Assembly: GCF_028994775.1 (NCBI RefSeq)
Contig: NZ_JAJQMN010000012.1
Location: forward strand, 1-64,000
Length of the DNA: 64,000 nucleotides
From: Promicromonospora iranensis
GTDB taxonomy: Bacteria > Actinomycetota > Actinomycetes > Actinomycetales > Cellulomonadaceae
Direction: 5' to 3'
Every line of letters begins with the position of its first letter. Positions within the stretch are counted from its first letter, which is position 1. This document shows positions 53,035-62,184 of the stretch, piece after piece. A program made the position numbers and the translations under genes. The notes below the pieces were generated by a model. That model was not told the DNA's origin. It was given only the letters and a program-made list of their open reading frames with translations, and did no database searches.

Positions 53035-53520
53035 TCAGGAACCGAACGTCTCCAGCAGCGTGGCCCGCTCAGCATCGGTGAGGTTGGTGGCGATCAGCGT
53101 GCCGTGCAGGCCGTTGAATCGCTCCCCGACACGGTCGGTGTCGCCGTCCTGGGTCACGGCGAACAGGGCGGACGTCCCGGAGGTGACCTGTTCGCGGATC
53201 GTCTCGAGCTGGGTGCGGCTGATCCCGACTGCCTCCGTGTGCTTGGCGAGCGCACCGATCGCCGCGCCCGCCGCCGCACCGACGACCGGCAGGAGGAACA
53301 GCCCGCCGAGCAGGAGGCCCCAGAAGGCGCCCCATCCGCCGCCGCGGAGCTCGTCGTCGTGCGCGTGCTTCGTGGTCGGCCTGGCCTGACCGACGGGCCA
53401 CGACACGACCGCGTGGTCGACCACGGTGATCAGCCCGTCCGACGCGGCGCTCTTGAGGATCGAGGCGGCCTCCGCCGCACCCTCGGGACTGTCGAACTTC
53501 CAGACGGTGAACATGGTCAT
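53035..53520 (-). CDS. DUF1269 membrane-associated protein
   Basis: The protein has 161 residues from ATG 53520 (GGGAGGACG about ten bases upstream). It has a DUF1269 pattern: FDSPEGAAEAASILKSAASDGLITVVDHAVVSWP, then a Gly-rich hydrophobic hairpin (GWGAFWGLLLGGLFLLPVVGAAAGAAIGAL) and a C-terminal part ending LFAVTQDGDTDRV. Members are widespread, small, membrane-associated and of unknown function, often stress induced. It is followed downstream by an MscS-type channel gene in the same direction. Confidence 0.88.
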   Translation of the reverse strand: MTMFTVWKFDSPEGAAEAASILKSAASDGLITVVDHAVVSWPVGQARPTTKHAHDDELRGGGWGAFWGLLLGGLFLLPVVGAAAGAAIGALAKHTEAVGISRTQLETIREQVTSGTSALFAVTQDGDTDRVGERFNGLHGTLIATNLTDAERATLLETFGS

Positions 53521-53613
53521 CGTGGTCTCGTCCTCCCGAGGCGTCGGCGCATACTCACTCGATGGTGGCACCCGGTCACGTGGTGCGCGCGTCGAGACGG
53601 ACGGCGGCCAGCG

Positions 53614-53665
53614 GGTGCGCGGGCGGGGTGCTCGGGCGGGGTGCGCGAGCGGGGTGCGCGGAGGG
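53614..53665. repeat. 4 x 13-nt intergenic tandem repeat
   Basis: Four units of GGTGCGCGGGCGG type (53614, 53627, 53640, 53653) lie between the DUF1269 gene and the MscS stop at 53670. It is the third 13-nt array in the window. Confidence 0.9.
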
Positions 53666-53669
53666 GCGC

Positions 53670-54497
53670 TCAGACGGGTGGCGACGGGACATACCGCTCG
53701 GTGGCTCGGGGCGGCGGCGCGTCGACGGCCCACGCGGCGCCCCGCGAACGAAGTGCGGTGCCCAGCGCGGCGACGACGGCCGACGTCACCGCCGACCCGT
53801 CGAGCGAGCCGTGCCAGTAGCGCACGAGGAGCGTGGTGCGCGCGGAGTCCGCGGCGGCGTGCAGCGCGTCGGGTGCGGGTGCGGCGTGCACCCCGGGTGC
53901 GGCCGACACCGCGGGCAGCAGGACGCCGTCGATCTCGTCGTCGCGCAGGTCCGCGAGCCGCACCTCGACGACGCTGCGTCGCGCCCCGGTACCCGTGCCG
54001 TTCACGAGCGGCTGGGAGATGACCGCCGAGTTGGGCACGTGCACGCGGACGCCGTCGTAGGTCTCGAGGACCACCGCACGGCTGTTCAGGGCGGTGACGA
54101 CGCCGGTCCAGTCGCCGAAGACCAGTTCCTCGCCCACCTTGACCGGCATCCTGGTCTGCAGCAGGATGCCGGCACCGAAGTTGTCGGCGAGACCGCGCAT
54201 GGTCAGGACCACCACGATGCCGACCACGACGACGACGGTGAGGATCGGCTGGGTCTGCGCCCCGAGGAACGTGAGCGCGAGACCGATCCCCGCGAGCAGG
54301 ACGAGATAGTTGACGGTGCCCAGCACCAGGTCCTGGACCTGGGGCGTGAGGCCCTTGATCCGGGCCGTCGCGGCCAGCACCGCCCGCCGGGCGTACCGGG
54401 TGGCCAGCCAGGTACCGAGCAGGGTCAGCGCGGCGAAGAGCACGTCCCAGCCGTCGAGGTCGTCCGTCGAGAAGAAGTGGGCGAGCGCGTCGGCCAC
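53670..54497 (-). CDS. mscS: small-conductance mechanosensitive channel (MscS family)
   Basis: The protein has 275 residues. GTG 54497 has GGAAGGGAG seven bases upstream; ATG 54551 does not. Three hydrophobic segments lie at about 17-37, 58-78 and 83-105, the last leading into the pore helix MRGLADNFGAGILLQTRMPVKVGEEL. The beta domain follows (GVVTALNSRAVVLETYDGVRVHVPNSAVISQPLVN) with the MscS signature. It releases solutes on hypo-osmotic shock. The C-terminal 60 residues are Pro/Ala-rich. Confidence 0.9.
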   Translation of the reverse strand: MADALAHFFSTDDLDGWDVLFAALTLLGTWLATRYARRAVLAATARIKGLTPQVQDLVLGTVNYLVLLAGIGLALTFLGAQTQPILTVVVVVGIVVVLTMRGLADNFGAGILLQTRMPVKVGEELVFGDWTGVVTALNSRAVVLETYDGVRVHVPNSAVISQPLVNGTGTGARRSVVEVRLADLRDDEIDGVLLPAVSAAPGVHAAPAPDALHAAADSARTTLLVRYWHGSLDGSAVTSAVVAALGTALRSRGAAWAVDAPPPRATERYVPSPPV

Positions 54498-54626
54498 GGG
54501 AGTCTCCCTTCCGGCCGCTACGGCCACGCCACCGTGTGCGACGCTCGGCACCCCTCGTCGTCGGAGCCGGCACTGCCTCCGAGGGTACGTTCGGGTGGAA
54601 GGCGCCGCGCGCCGATCACATCCCGA

Positions 54627-55574
54627 TCAGGCCCCGGTGGCCGAGGGCTTCGGTGCGCCGGAAGGTGTGGACGTGGGCGACACGCTGGGGCTCGGCGTCG
54701 GGTCCGGGGTCGGCCCGCCCGTCGCCGTGGCGGTCGGGTCGGGGGTCGGCCTCGAGGTGGGCCCATCGGTCGGGGCCGACGTCGGAGACGGCGCGCCGGT
54801 GGTCGGCCTTGTGCCGCCGTCCGGGCTGCCGCCGCCCCCGCTACCGCCCCCACCTCCGGAGCCGCCGCCGGGGCCGCCCGCACCGGACCCGCCCGAGCTC
54901 CCGTCCGAGCTCCCGTCCGAGCTCCCGTCCGAACCAGGTGCGGCAGCTCCCGGACCACCTTCGCTCGTGCCGTCCTGATCCGGCAGGGCATCCGACGGCG
55001 TCGTCGCTCCCCCGCCCTCGACCGCACTGCCCGGGCCAGGTTCGCCGCCCTCGGGTTGGTCCGTGCCGCGCGGCCGGTTCTCCGCATCACGGTCCGTGCG
55101 GGCCGGGTCGTCGTCGTCCGTGATGATGAAGGGCAGGTCGAGGGCCGCCCACTCGACCGGTCCGCTGGTGTCGGTGTCCGGGCGGTCCCCCCACAGCATG
55201 GCCAGCCCACCGATACCCAGTGCGAACACCGCGAGCACGGCCCCGCCGGCCGCCATCGCCACCCGCTTCCGCGAGACCCCGGCGAGGGGCCCGGTCGGAT
55301 CGGCTGGCGCGGTCAGATCGGCTGGCGCGGTCAGAGCAGGCGATACGGGCGCGTCCGCCGATGCGGGCCTGGGCTCAGCGGCGTCCCACGACGGTGTTTC
55401 CGGCTCACCGCCGAGGTGCGCACCCGACCGGTCGGGCTGGTCGGGCTGCTCGGGCCGGTCCGACTGCGCCACCAGGTCCCACGCCGGACCGCTGACCGAA
55501 CCCGGCACGGGACTGCCGAGGCGTCCCAGATCAACGTGCTCGATGTGTCGTGTCGGCCTCGGGTTCTCCCTCAC
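54627..55574 (-). CDS. single-TM protein with Ser/Gly/Pro-rich extracellular tail, unknown
   Basis: The protein has about 315 residues from GTG 55574, which follows TATCGT by about 7 nt and so may be leaderless; ATG 55628 is possible. A Pro/Asp/Ala-rich cytoplasmic part of about 105 residues precedes one transmembrane helix (AMAAGGAVLAVFALGIGGLAMLW). Outside it is low complexity, with (SDGS)n encoded by a 12-nt repeat, then Gly/Ser runs and a Pro/Thr/Ser tail. It looks like a surface stalk or linker with no catalytic domain. It is divergent from the unknown gene at 55652. Confidence 0.65.
   Translation of the reverse strand: MRENPRPTRHIEHVDLGRLGSPVPGSVSGPAWDLVAQSDRPEQPDQPDRSGAHLGGEPETPSWDAAEPRPASADAPVSPALTAPADLTAPADPTGPLAGVSRKRVAMAAGGAVLAVFALGIGGLAMLWGDRPDTDTSGPVEWAALDLPFIITDDDDPARTDRDAENRPRGTDQPEGGEPGPGSAVEGGGATTPSDALPDQDGTSEGGPGAAAPGSDGSSDGSSDGSSGGSGAGGPGGGSGGGGGSGGGGSPDGGTRPTTGAPSPTSAPTDGPTSRPTPDPTATATGGPTPDPTPSPSVSPTSTPSGAPKPSATGA
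54895..54930. repeat. 3 x 12-nt coding repeat (Gly-Ser tail)
   Basis: Three perfect GAGCTCCCGTCC units (plus strand) encode a DGSS repeat in the extracellular tail of the unknown membrane protein. Confidence 0.9.
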
Positions 55575-55651
55575 GGCTGGAACGATAGCGCGCAGGGGTG
55601 AAATGTCGGAATCCCCCCAGTGGTTCACCGTGCGTGTGGGACGATCCGCCG

Positions 55652-56290
55652 GTGACGACGGCGAACCGGCGAAGCGAGGCCCTGTGGCTCGACGATCCAG
55701 AGGGTGGTGACGGCCCTACGCCCGAGACGAGCCATCCTGCGTTCGCCCGGGTGGCGCCCCCGCAGTTCTACGACAAGGGCGACGAGTTCGCGCCGTTCGG
55801 CAACGACGCAGGATCCGACATGCTCGGCTCCGTACAGGACTGGTACCGCGCGGGCATGACCGACGACGAGCTCCCGCACATCGTGATCAGCTCGCTCGGC
55901 GACTGGGACACCGAAGGCATCACCGACGGACTGTGGTCGGGCGAATCGGACGTCGTCGACGACTGGTTCGCCGCGTGGGGCGGCTCGGACGCGGCGCACC
56001 ACGTCTACCACGAGACCAACAGGATCATCGCGGCGGCGATCGCGCAGTTCAAGGTCCGTGGCGCATTGGACCCGATCATGCTGCGAACCGGCCTGTACGC
56101 GCTGGCCGTCAAGCGCGGCGAGCTCGACGACGCCGAGGTGCGGTACCCGCGCTGGACGCACGCAGCCGACGCCTGGGCCGGGCTCGAGGCGGCCAGGCGG
56201 GTCCTGATCGTCGCTCCCGTCAGGGACCCGCGCTCGGAAGGGAGCGGGCCCGGGCCTGCTGAAGCACAGACCGGCACGGGCTCGAGTTGA
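55652..56290 (+). CDS. conserved actinobacterial protein, unknown
   Basis: The protein has about 212 residues from GTG 55652; an earlier GTG at 55598 is possible. No motif was recognised. A short run, FAPFGNDAGSDMLGSVQDWYR, and the acidic, Trp-rich middle suggest a soluble globular protein. Its end overlaps the TTG start of the next gene (TTGA), so the two are translated together. The last 25 residues are low complexity. Confidence 0.6.
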   Translation: MTTANRRSEALWLDDPEGGDGPTPETSHPAFARVAPPQFYDKGDEFAPFGNDAGSDMLGSVQDWYRAGMTDDELPHIVISSLGDWDTEGITDGLWSGESDVVDDWFAAWGGSDAAHHVYHETNRIIAAAIAQFKVRGALDPIMLRTGLYALAVKRGELDDAEVRYPRWTHAADAWAGLEAARRVLIVAPVRDPRSEGSGPGPAEAQTGTGSS

Positions 56291-57003
56291 ACCGGCCGGC
56301 GCCGCGGCCAGACGTGGCGGGCGCGCAGGAGGACTGGAGCGGCGCGCCCACGGCCCGGCAGCGGGCGAGACGGATGGCGACGACGGCAGTGCTGAGCGGC
56401 GTCGCCACCGCACTCGCCGGCGCAGCCGTCTGGCGCGTGGTCAACGAGGGTCGGCTCCTCCTGGTCGCGAGGCTCCTGGACGGGCAGACCCTGGCCCCCT
56501 TGTTGTGGCTCGTCACGGGCCTGTGCGCCGTCGTGCTAGGAGTGGCCGGGTTCCGGCTGTTCGTCATCGGGTACGAGGCATTCACCGCGGCCATGGCGGC
56601 GCTGTTCCTCTGCGCGGTGATCCTGGCTGCCGCCGTCGGCGTGCTCGTGATGGGCATCCTCACGCTGCTGCCGGCGGAGCACAGGTATGTGACCCTGCGC
56701 GAGCTCGACCGGCCCCTCGGGCACCGGGTGGTCATCATGGACACCGGTTCTACGTACGGCCCGTCGTGGCGCTTCTACGTCGGTGGGCCGTTCCTCTACG
56801 ACGAGGTCCCTGCGTCGTCCACGACCGTCGCCGAGGGCACTGCCGAGTGCGCCAGGTACCTCTCCGCGAGACGGACGGTGTTCGTGCACGGTGAGTACGT
56901 GCTGAGGGCCGACTCGGGTGGCAGGGACGTCATCACGTTCAGCCCGGAGGGGCGCCGCACCTGTGACCACGACGGCGTAGCGGAGCTGGTGCTCCCCGAA
57001 TGA
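56287..57003 (+). CDS. two- or three-TM membrane protein, unknown
   Basis: The protein has 238 residues from TTG 56287, which overlaps the preceding stop. Hydrophobic segments lie at about residues 31-49, 69-92 and 99-125. The C-terminal 110 residues are outside the membrane, with DTGSTYGPSWRFYVGGPFLYDEV and a pair of Cys (AECARY, RRTCDHD) that could form a disulfide. No family was recognised. It is coupled to the gene before it, suggesting a common function. Confidence 0.65.
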   Translation: MNRPAPRPDVAGAQEDWSGAPTARQRARRMATTAVLSGVATALAGAAVWRVVNEGRLLLVARLLDGQTLAPLLWLVTGLCAVVLGVAGFRLFVIGYEAFTAAMAALFLCAVILAAAVGVLVMGILTLLPAEHRYVTLRELDRPLGHRVVIMDTGSTYGPSWRFYVGGPFLYDEVPASSTTVAEGTAECARYLSARRTVFVHGEYVLRADSGGRDVITFSPEGRRTCDHDGVAELVLPE

Positions 57004-57020
57004 CCGTCGAGGGCTGGTGT

Positions 57021-58265
57021 CTACCGCCGGATCCCGCCCGGGAGCGCCGTGCGCGAGGAGAACGCGACCACGGTCAGGCACAACGCGACGGCGACCGCCC
57101 CGAAGCCGAACATCTCGCCGTACGACCAGGTGTCACGTAGCCAGGCCAGCACCATCGGGACGAAGAACCCGAGGTAGGTCAGTGAGTAGAACACCGCGGT
57201 CAGCCCCGCGAGCTGCCCCGGTCCCGCGATCCGCGCGACCTCGCTCAGCCCGGCGACGAGCGCCAGCCCGTAGCCCGTCCCGAGCACCACGGCCGCCACG
57301 ACGCCCACCGGCAGCGAGAGCACGGTGGACGCCCAGGCGGCCAGCGCCATCCCGACGCCGACGATCGTCAGGGCCACGATCGAGGCCCGGGCCGACGAAG
57401 GCGTGTCGATCCGGCGGGCCACCACCTGGATGCCGATGCCGCAGCCGAGCGCGAGGATGGCCATGACCCCCGCGAAGGCGATGGGGTAGCCGCCGACGCG
57501 GTCGGTGAGCAGGCTCGGCAGCACCGCGAACGCGCATCCGGCACAACCGAACACCCAGGGTGCGAGCGGCACGACGACGCGCAGGAAGCGCGGGTGGCGG
57601 ACGGCGGTGATGCGCAGGTCGTCGAGCAGTGCGGCCCGCTCGCCCCTCGGGAGGCTCTGCCGGGTCTCGGGGACACGGAACAGCACCAGGCCGGCGACCA
57701 GGGAGCCGGCGGCGTGCAGGACGTAGGCGAGGAGCGTGGGCCAGGGCGCGAACTGCGCGAGCATGGCGGCGACACCCGCTCCCGAGAGGAACCCCGCGGT
57801 CAGGGAGAGAGACCCGCGCCGAGGCCCCGCCGCACGGTCGCCGGAGGCCGCGCTGAGCTCGGTGAGCCACGTGGAGCCCACCGCCATGGCCAGCCCGAGC
57901 GCGACGCCGCAGAGCAGGCGGCCGATCCCGAGCACCACGGGGCTGGCCGGATCCAGCGCGAGCACGAGCGAACCGAGCGCCGAGACCGGCGCCGCGGGCA
58001 GCAGCAGCGGACGACGGCCGAACCGGTCGGACATCGGCCCGCCCAGCAGCAGCGCGGGAACAAGACCGAACACGTAGACGGCGAGCAGCGCGTCGACGGT
58101 GACCGGCCCCATGTCGCCCTGCTCGCGGTACATCACGAGCAGCGGGGTGAACTCGTTGCCGCCCCAGGCCACCGCCAGGAGGACGGCGGCGACCGGCCAC
58201 CAGGTCCGCCGCCCCACCGGGAGCGGGGACGCGGCAGACGACTCCCCGGGGCGCGAACGTGGCAT
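57021..58265 (-). CDS. MFS transporter
   Basis: The protein has 414 residues. ATG 58265 has GGAGGATGAGG upstream. Twelve hydrophobic segments are visible. The MFS signature between helices 2 and 3 is GGPMSDRFGRRPLLL, and the second-half repeat is weak, as usual. The pattern resembles multidrug or sugar efflux MFS proteins. It faces the unknown gene pair convergently and lies upstream of lgt on the same strand with a 104-nt gap; no link is evident. Confidence 0.9.
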   Translation of the reverse strand: MPRSRPGESSAASPLPVGRRTWWPVAAVLLAVAWGGNEFTPLLVMYREQGDMGPVTVDALLAVYVFGLVPALLLGGPMSDRFGRRPLLLPAAPVSALGSLVLALDPASPVVLGIGRLLCGVALGLAMAVGSTWLTELSAASGDRAAGPRRGSLSLTAGFLSGAGVAAMLAQFAPWPTLLAYVLHAAGSLVAGLVLFRVPETRQSLPRGERAALLDDLRITAVRHPRFLRVVVPLAPWVFGCAGCAFAVLPSLLTDRVGGYPIAFAGVMAILALGCGIGIQVVARRIDTPSSARASIVALTIVGVGMALAAWASTVLSLPVGVVAAVVLGTGYGLALVAGLSEVARIAGPGQLAGLTAVFYSLTYLGFFVPMVLAWLRDTWSYGEMFGFGAVAVALCLTVVAFSSRTALPGGIRR

Positions 58266-58369
58266 GACCTCATCCTCCGTAGCCGGCACCCGGAGGAACA
58301 ACCCGTGGGACTGTGAGCGTGCGCACAGGCACGTCACAGCCCCACGGGTGACAGACGGAAGAGCGGTGG

Positions 58370-59554
58370 TTACCTGCTGTCGGAGGAACCAGTCGCGTCG
58401 GTGCCCTCGGCTGGGGCCTCGGACGTAGTGCTCTTGGGCGCGCTGGTCTTGGAGACGGCGCTCTCGGACGCGGTGCTCTTGGACGCGGTGCTCTTGGACG
58501 GCACAGCACTCACCCGGCCCGCGGCGTCGTCGGTGTCCTTGGCGTCGTCTGCGGTGTCAGCCTCGGCTTCGTCGTCCTTGACGTCCTTGACGTCCTTGGC
58601 GTCCTTGGCGTCAGCCTCGGCCGCCTCCTCGGACACCGCCTCGGCGTCCTCGTCCTCCGGCTCCCGTCCTGGCTGGTACACGGACGGCTCGGGCTCCGGG
58701 TGCCGCCGCCCCTGCACCACCACGATCACGATGCCCAGCAGGACCGCGACCCCCGACGTCCAGATGTTCGCCGGGACACCCAGCGGGGCGTCGCTCGTCG
58801 GGTCGATACGGATGGCCTCGAGCCAGCTGCGGCCCAGCCCGTACCAGATCAGGTAGAGGCCGAACATGCGGCCCCAGCGCAGTCCGGCACCGGGCGTACC
58901 GCCGTCGGCCAGCAGTGCCTCGTTCCGGCGGACGACCCGCCGCTCGATGGTCAGCAGCAGCGCGATGCCGATGACGTTCCAGATCATCTCGTACAGGAAC
59001 AACGGGTGGAACAGCGTGCCGGGGTCCGCCCAGTCGGGGAACATCGGCGCGTCGGGCCGGATCTCCAGGCCCCAGGGCAGCGTGGTCGGCAGGCCGAACA
59101 GCTCCTGGTTCACGTAGTTGCCCAGCCGACCGATCGCCTGCGCGGCGAGCAGTCCGGGAGCCAGGGCATCGGCGAACGACCAGAACCGCAGGCCCGTCAG
59201 TCGGCAGCCGATCCAGACTCCCACGGCGCCGCCGAGCAAGGACCCGAACAGGGCGTTGCCGCCCTCCCAGATCCGGATCCATGCCCACGGGTCGACCCCA
59301 GGACCGGTGAAGTCCCCGAGGTGGGTGAGCACGTGATAGATCCGGGCGCCGACGATGCCGATCGGCACCGCCCACATCGCGATGTCGAGGGCGAGCCCGG
59401 GGGCGGCTCCGCGTGCGCGGAGGCGCCGGTCCGTGATGTACGCGGCGGCGGCGATGCCGGCCAGCAGACACAGGGCGTAGGTATGGATGGTGAGCGGGCC
59501 CAGGTGGATCTGGGACCACACCGGGTCAGGGCTGGGGATACTGGCCGGAAGCAC
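58370..59554 (-). CDS. lgt: prolipoprotein diacylglyceryl transferase with long charged tail
   Basis: The protein has 394 residues from GTG 59554, preceded by TACCTT (6-nt gap), so it may be leaderless. The Lgt core (1-282) has about seven membrane segments. Signature phrases are RIWEGGNALFGSLLGGA (residues 94-110), GRLGNYVNQELFG (142-154) with Arg and Asn in the phosphatidylglycerol site, and WYGLGRSWLEAIR (238-250). It transfers diacylglycerol to lipobox Cys. The extra 112-residue tail is rich in Lys, Asp, Ala, Ser and Glu with runs such as DAKDAKDVKDVKD, and is cytoplasmic by topology. Confidence 0.94.
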   Translation of the reverse strand: MLPASIPSPDPVWSQIHLGPLTIHTYALCLLAGIAAAAYITDRRLRARGAAPGLALDIAMWAVPIGIVGARIYHVLTHLGDFTGPGVDPWAWIRIWEGGNALFGSLLGGAVGVWIGCRLTGLRFWSFADALAPGLLAAQAIGRLGNYVNQELFGLPTTLPWGLEIRPDAPMFPDWADPGTLFHPLFLYEMIWNVIGIALLLTIERRVVRRNEALLADGGTPGAGLRWGRMFGLYLIWYGLGRSWLEAIRIDPTSDAPLGVPANIWTSGVAVLLGIVIVVVQGRRHPEPEPSVYQPGREPEDEDAEAVSEEAAEADAKDAKDVKDVKDDEAEADTADDAKDTDDAAGRVSAVPSKSTASKSTASESAVSKTSAPKSTTSEAPAEGTDATGSSDSR

Positions 59555-59608
59555 GACCCGAAGGTACCGCGACTGACCCACATCGTGGGCATCGAGCTCG
59601 GCGCGCAC

Positions 59609-59675
59609 AAAAAACTCCGCCCCTGCCCAGCGGTTGGGCCCAGAAGTCACGTGACTTCTGGGCCCAATAACTGGG
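59609..59675 (-). terminator. intrinsic terminator-like hairpin after der; contains a 34-bp perfect palindrome
   Basis: A 34-bp perfect palindrome (59634-59667) is centred on CACGTG at 59650/59651. Five more pairs (CCCAG/CTGGG) lie beyond a 3x3 internal loop. On the minus strand it is followed by CAGGGGCGGAG and then six T (59614-59609). It sits 110 nt past the der stop, so it is placed to end der transcription, although the T-run is further from the stem than usual. Confidence 0.65.
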
Positions 59676-59784
59676 TAGCAGCGGAGGTTCCGCGAGATCG
59701 GTCGGTTGCACCGGACGGCGACACGGAACAGCGACACCGGACCGCGGCACCGGACGGTGACGGGGGCCGGGAGGCCCGCCGCGG

Positions 59785-61332
59785 TCAGCGCTTGCGCTTC
59801 TCCCGGACGCGCACCGAGATCTCGATCGGCGTGCCCTCGAAACCGAACGTCTCCCGCAGGCGGCGCTCGATGAAGCGGCGGTAGCCGGCCTCGATGAACC
59901 CGGTGGCGAAGATGACGAACCGCGGCGGCCTGGTGGAGGCCTGCGTGGCGAACAGGATGCGCGACTGCTTGCCACCGCGCAGCGGGTGCGGGTGCGCCGC
60001 CACGAGCTCGCCGAGGAACGCGTTGAGCTTCCCCGTCGGGACACGGCGGTCCCACGAGGCGAGCGAGCGCTCGATCGCCGGGACCAGCCGCTCGCTGTGC
60101 CAGCCGGTGCGTGCCGACAGGTTGACGCGCGGCGCCCACGCGATCTGCACGAGCTCCTGCTCGATCTCGCGCTCGAGGAAGGGACGGCGGTCCTCGTCCA
60201 TGAGGTCCCACTTGTTGTACGCGATGACGAGCGCCCGGCCGGCGTCCACGACCTGCTGGATCACGCGGATGTCCTGCTCGGTCAGCGGCTGCGACGCGTC
60301 CACCAGGACCACGCCGATCTCCGCCTTGTCGATGGCGGCCGCGGTGCGCAGCGAGGCGTAGAAGTCGGCGCCCTTGGTCTGGTGCACCCGACGGCGGATG
60401 CCGGCCGTGTCCACGAACCAGTACGGGATGCCGCGCAGCTCGATCAGCTCGTCGACCGGGTCGCGCGTGGTGCCGGCGACCTCGTCGACCACCACTCGCT
60501 CCGACCCGGCGATCTTGTTCAGCAGCGACGACTTGCCCACGTTCGGGCGCCCGACGAGCGCAACGCGGCGCGGGCCGGCGGGCCGCAGGGTGCCGTGCTC
60601 CGACGTCGTCGGCAGCACCTTGACGGCGGCTTCGAGCAGGTCGCCCGTGCCACGGCCGTGCAGGGCGGACACCGGGTGCGGCTCCCCCAGGCCCAGCGCC
60701 CACAGGTAGGCGGCGTCCGCCTCGCCGGACGCGCCGTCCACCTTGTTGGCGCACAGCACCACGGGCTTGCCGGAGCGGCGCAGCAGCTCGACGACGCGCT
60801 CGTCGGTGGAGGTGGCGCCCACGGTCGCGTCGACCACGAACACCACGGCGTCGGCCAGGGAGATCGCGACCTCGGCCTGCTCCGCCACCTTGGACTCGAT
60901 GCCGGCGACGTCGACCTCCCAGCCGCCGGTGTCGACGAGCATGAACTGGCGGCCGGCCCACTCCGCCGGGTACGACACGCGGTCGCGCGTCACGCCTGGC
61001 TTGTCGGCGACGACCGCCTCACGGCGGCCCAGGATGCGGTTGACCAGTGTCGACTTGCCGACGTTCGGGCGCCCGACGATAGCCAGCACCGGTAGCGCCT
61101 GCTCGGCCGCCGCCTGCTCGTCGCTCCACTCGGAGTCGAGCAGCGCCTGGTCCGACTCGTCGAGCTCGAACTCCTCGAGGCCGACGCGCAGCGCACGCTC
61201 GCGCGCGACGTCGTCCTCGGTCTCCGCGAGATCGAGGTCGGGTGCGGCCGGGGCGGCCGCGTCCAGGGCAGCATCATCTCGGGCCGCCGCGTCCAGCGCA
61301 GCAGCCTCCGATGCAGAGGAGTCGTGGGTCAT
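59785..61332 (-). CDS. der: ribosome biogenesis GTPase Der (EngA)
   Basis: The protein has 515 residues, ATG 61332. Residues 1-80 are an acidic Ala-rich head, common in actinobacterial Der. Two GTPase domains follow, the first with [13 protein letters not shown] (residues 87-99), the second with [13 protein letters not shown] (about 255-267), each with DTGGW/DTAG and NKVD/NKWD motifs. The C-terminal KH-like domain ends KRKR. Der acts in 50S maturation. It lies with cmk, rluB and scpB in the usual order. Confidence 0.96.
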   Translation of the reverse strand: MTHDSSASEAAALDAAARDDAALDAAAPAAPDLDLAETEDDVARERALRVGLEEFELDESDQALLDSEWSDEQAAAEQALPVLAIVGRPNVGKSTLVNRILGRREAVVADKPGVTRDRVSYPAEWAGRQFMLVDTGGWEVDVAGIESKVAEQAEVAISLADAVVFVVDATVGATSTDERVVELLRRSGKPVVLCANKVDGASGEADAAYLWALGLGEPHPVSALHGRGTGDLLEAAVKVLPTTSEHGTLRPAGPRRVALVGRPNVGKSSLLNKIAGSERVVVDEVAGTTRDPVDELIELRGIPYWFVDTAGIRRRVHQTKGADFYASLRTAAAIDKAEIGVVLVDASQPLTEQDIRVIQQVVDAGRALVIAYNKWDLMDEDRRPFLEREIEQELVQIAWAPRVNLSARTGWHSERLVPAIERSLASWDRRVPTGKLNAFLGELVAAHPHPLRGGKQSRILFATQASTRPPRFVIFATGFIEAGYRRFIERRLRETFGFEGTPIEISVRVREKRKR

Positions 61333-61347
61333 ACCCCCATTGTCGCA

Positions 61348-61366
61348 GGCCTGACGCGCTCAGGCC
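61348..61366 (-). promoter_or_regulatory. hairpin before der, 7-bp perfect arms
   Basis: GGCCTGA-CGCGC-TCAGGCC forms a 7-bp hairpin in the 110-nt cmk-der gap. A separate 12-bp perfect palindrome GGTCATATGACC is at 61374-61385. No T-run follows, so a terminator is not supported; a regulator site or RNA structure is possible. Confidence 0.4.
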
Positions 61367-61442
61367 GCCTCGCGGTCATATGACCTGCGTCGCTCCTCGG
61401 CCCCAGCGCTCCCCGGCCCACGGACCCGGGCACGGCCCCGGC

Positions 61443-62168
61443 TCAGGCGGACGGCGCCACCGCGCGCCCCGTCACCTGCGCGACGACGGCGAGCACGGCG
61501 TCGACCGTCTGCTCGAAGTCGAGGTCGCTGGAGTCGACGGTCGCCACGCCGTCGGCGGCGACGTGGAACTGCGTGACCTTCGCGTCGTCCTGGTCACGGC
61601 GCAGCACCTGGTCGCGCGTGGCGTCGACCGCTGCGGTGTCGGCGGCGCCGTGCACCTCCAGCGACCGGCGGCGCAGGCGCGCCTCCTCGGAGGCGGTGAG
61701 CAGCACCCGGGCGTCGGCGTCGGGCGCGACGACAGTGGTGATGTCGCGGCCCTCGGCCACAATCCCCCGGCCGCCCGAGTGCACGGCCTGCGCCGAGCTG
61801 GACTCCTGGTCGATGATCTGACGCTGAAGCCGCTTGAGCTCGGCCCGGACCTCGAGGTTGGACGCCACCTTCGACACGTTGGTGGTGACCTCGGCGGAGC
61901 GGATGGTCACCGCGACGTCCCGCCCGTCGAGCTCGACGCCGGGCGCGGCCGGGTCCAGCCCCATGACCAGGGGCATCGCCCGGACCGCGGTGGCGACCGA
62001 CACGGCGTCGTCCAGGTCGGCCGTCTCCATGCTCCAGACGGTGGCCGCCCGGTACATGGCGCCCGTGTCGAGGTAGGCGAGGCCGAGCCGGGCGGCGACC
62101 GCCTTCGACACGCTCGACTTGCCGGAGCCCGACGGCCCGTCGATGGCGATCACTACAGGGCTGGTCAC
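61443..62168 (-). CDS. cmk: cytidylate kinase
   Basis: The protein has 241 residues from GTG 62168 (weak GCGGGA upstream). The P-loop is GPSGSGKSS (residues 11-19). LDTGAMYRAATV and GRGIVAEGRDITTVVAPDADARVLLTASEEARLRRR are Cmk signatures with the CMP-binding Arg and Asp residues. It phosphorylates CMP and dCMP. It is downstream of rluB with a conserved stem-loop between them, and before der. Confidence 0.95.
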   Translation of the reverse strand: MTSPVVIAIDGPSGSGKSSVSKAVAARLGLAYLDTGAMYRAATVWSMETADLDDAVSVATAVRAMPLVMGLDPAAPGVELDGRDVAVTIRSAEVTTNVSKVASNLEVRAELKRLQRQIIDQESSSAQAVHSGGRGIVAEGRDITTVVAPDADARVLLTASEEARLRRRSLEVHGAADTAAVDATRDQVLRRDQDDAKVTQFHVAADGVATVDSSDLDFEQTVDAVLAVVAQVTGRAVAPSA

Positions 62169-62184
62169 AGTCCCGCTCGCTTTC

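Noticed and set aside
59634-59667. Insertion-sequence end
   Set aside because: No transposase, second terminal repeat or target duplication was found nearby.
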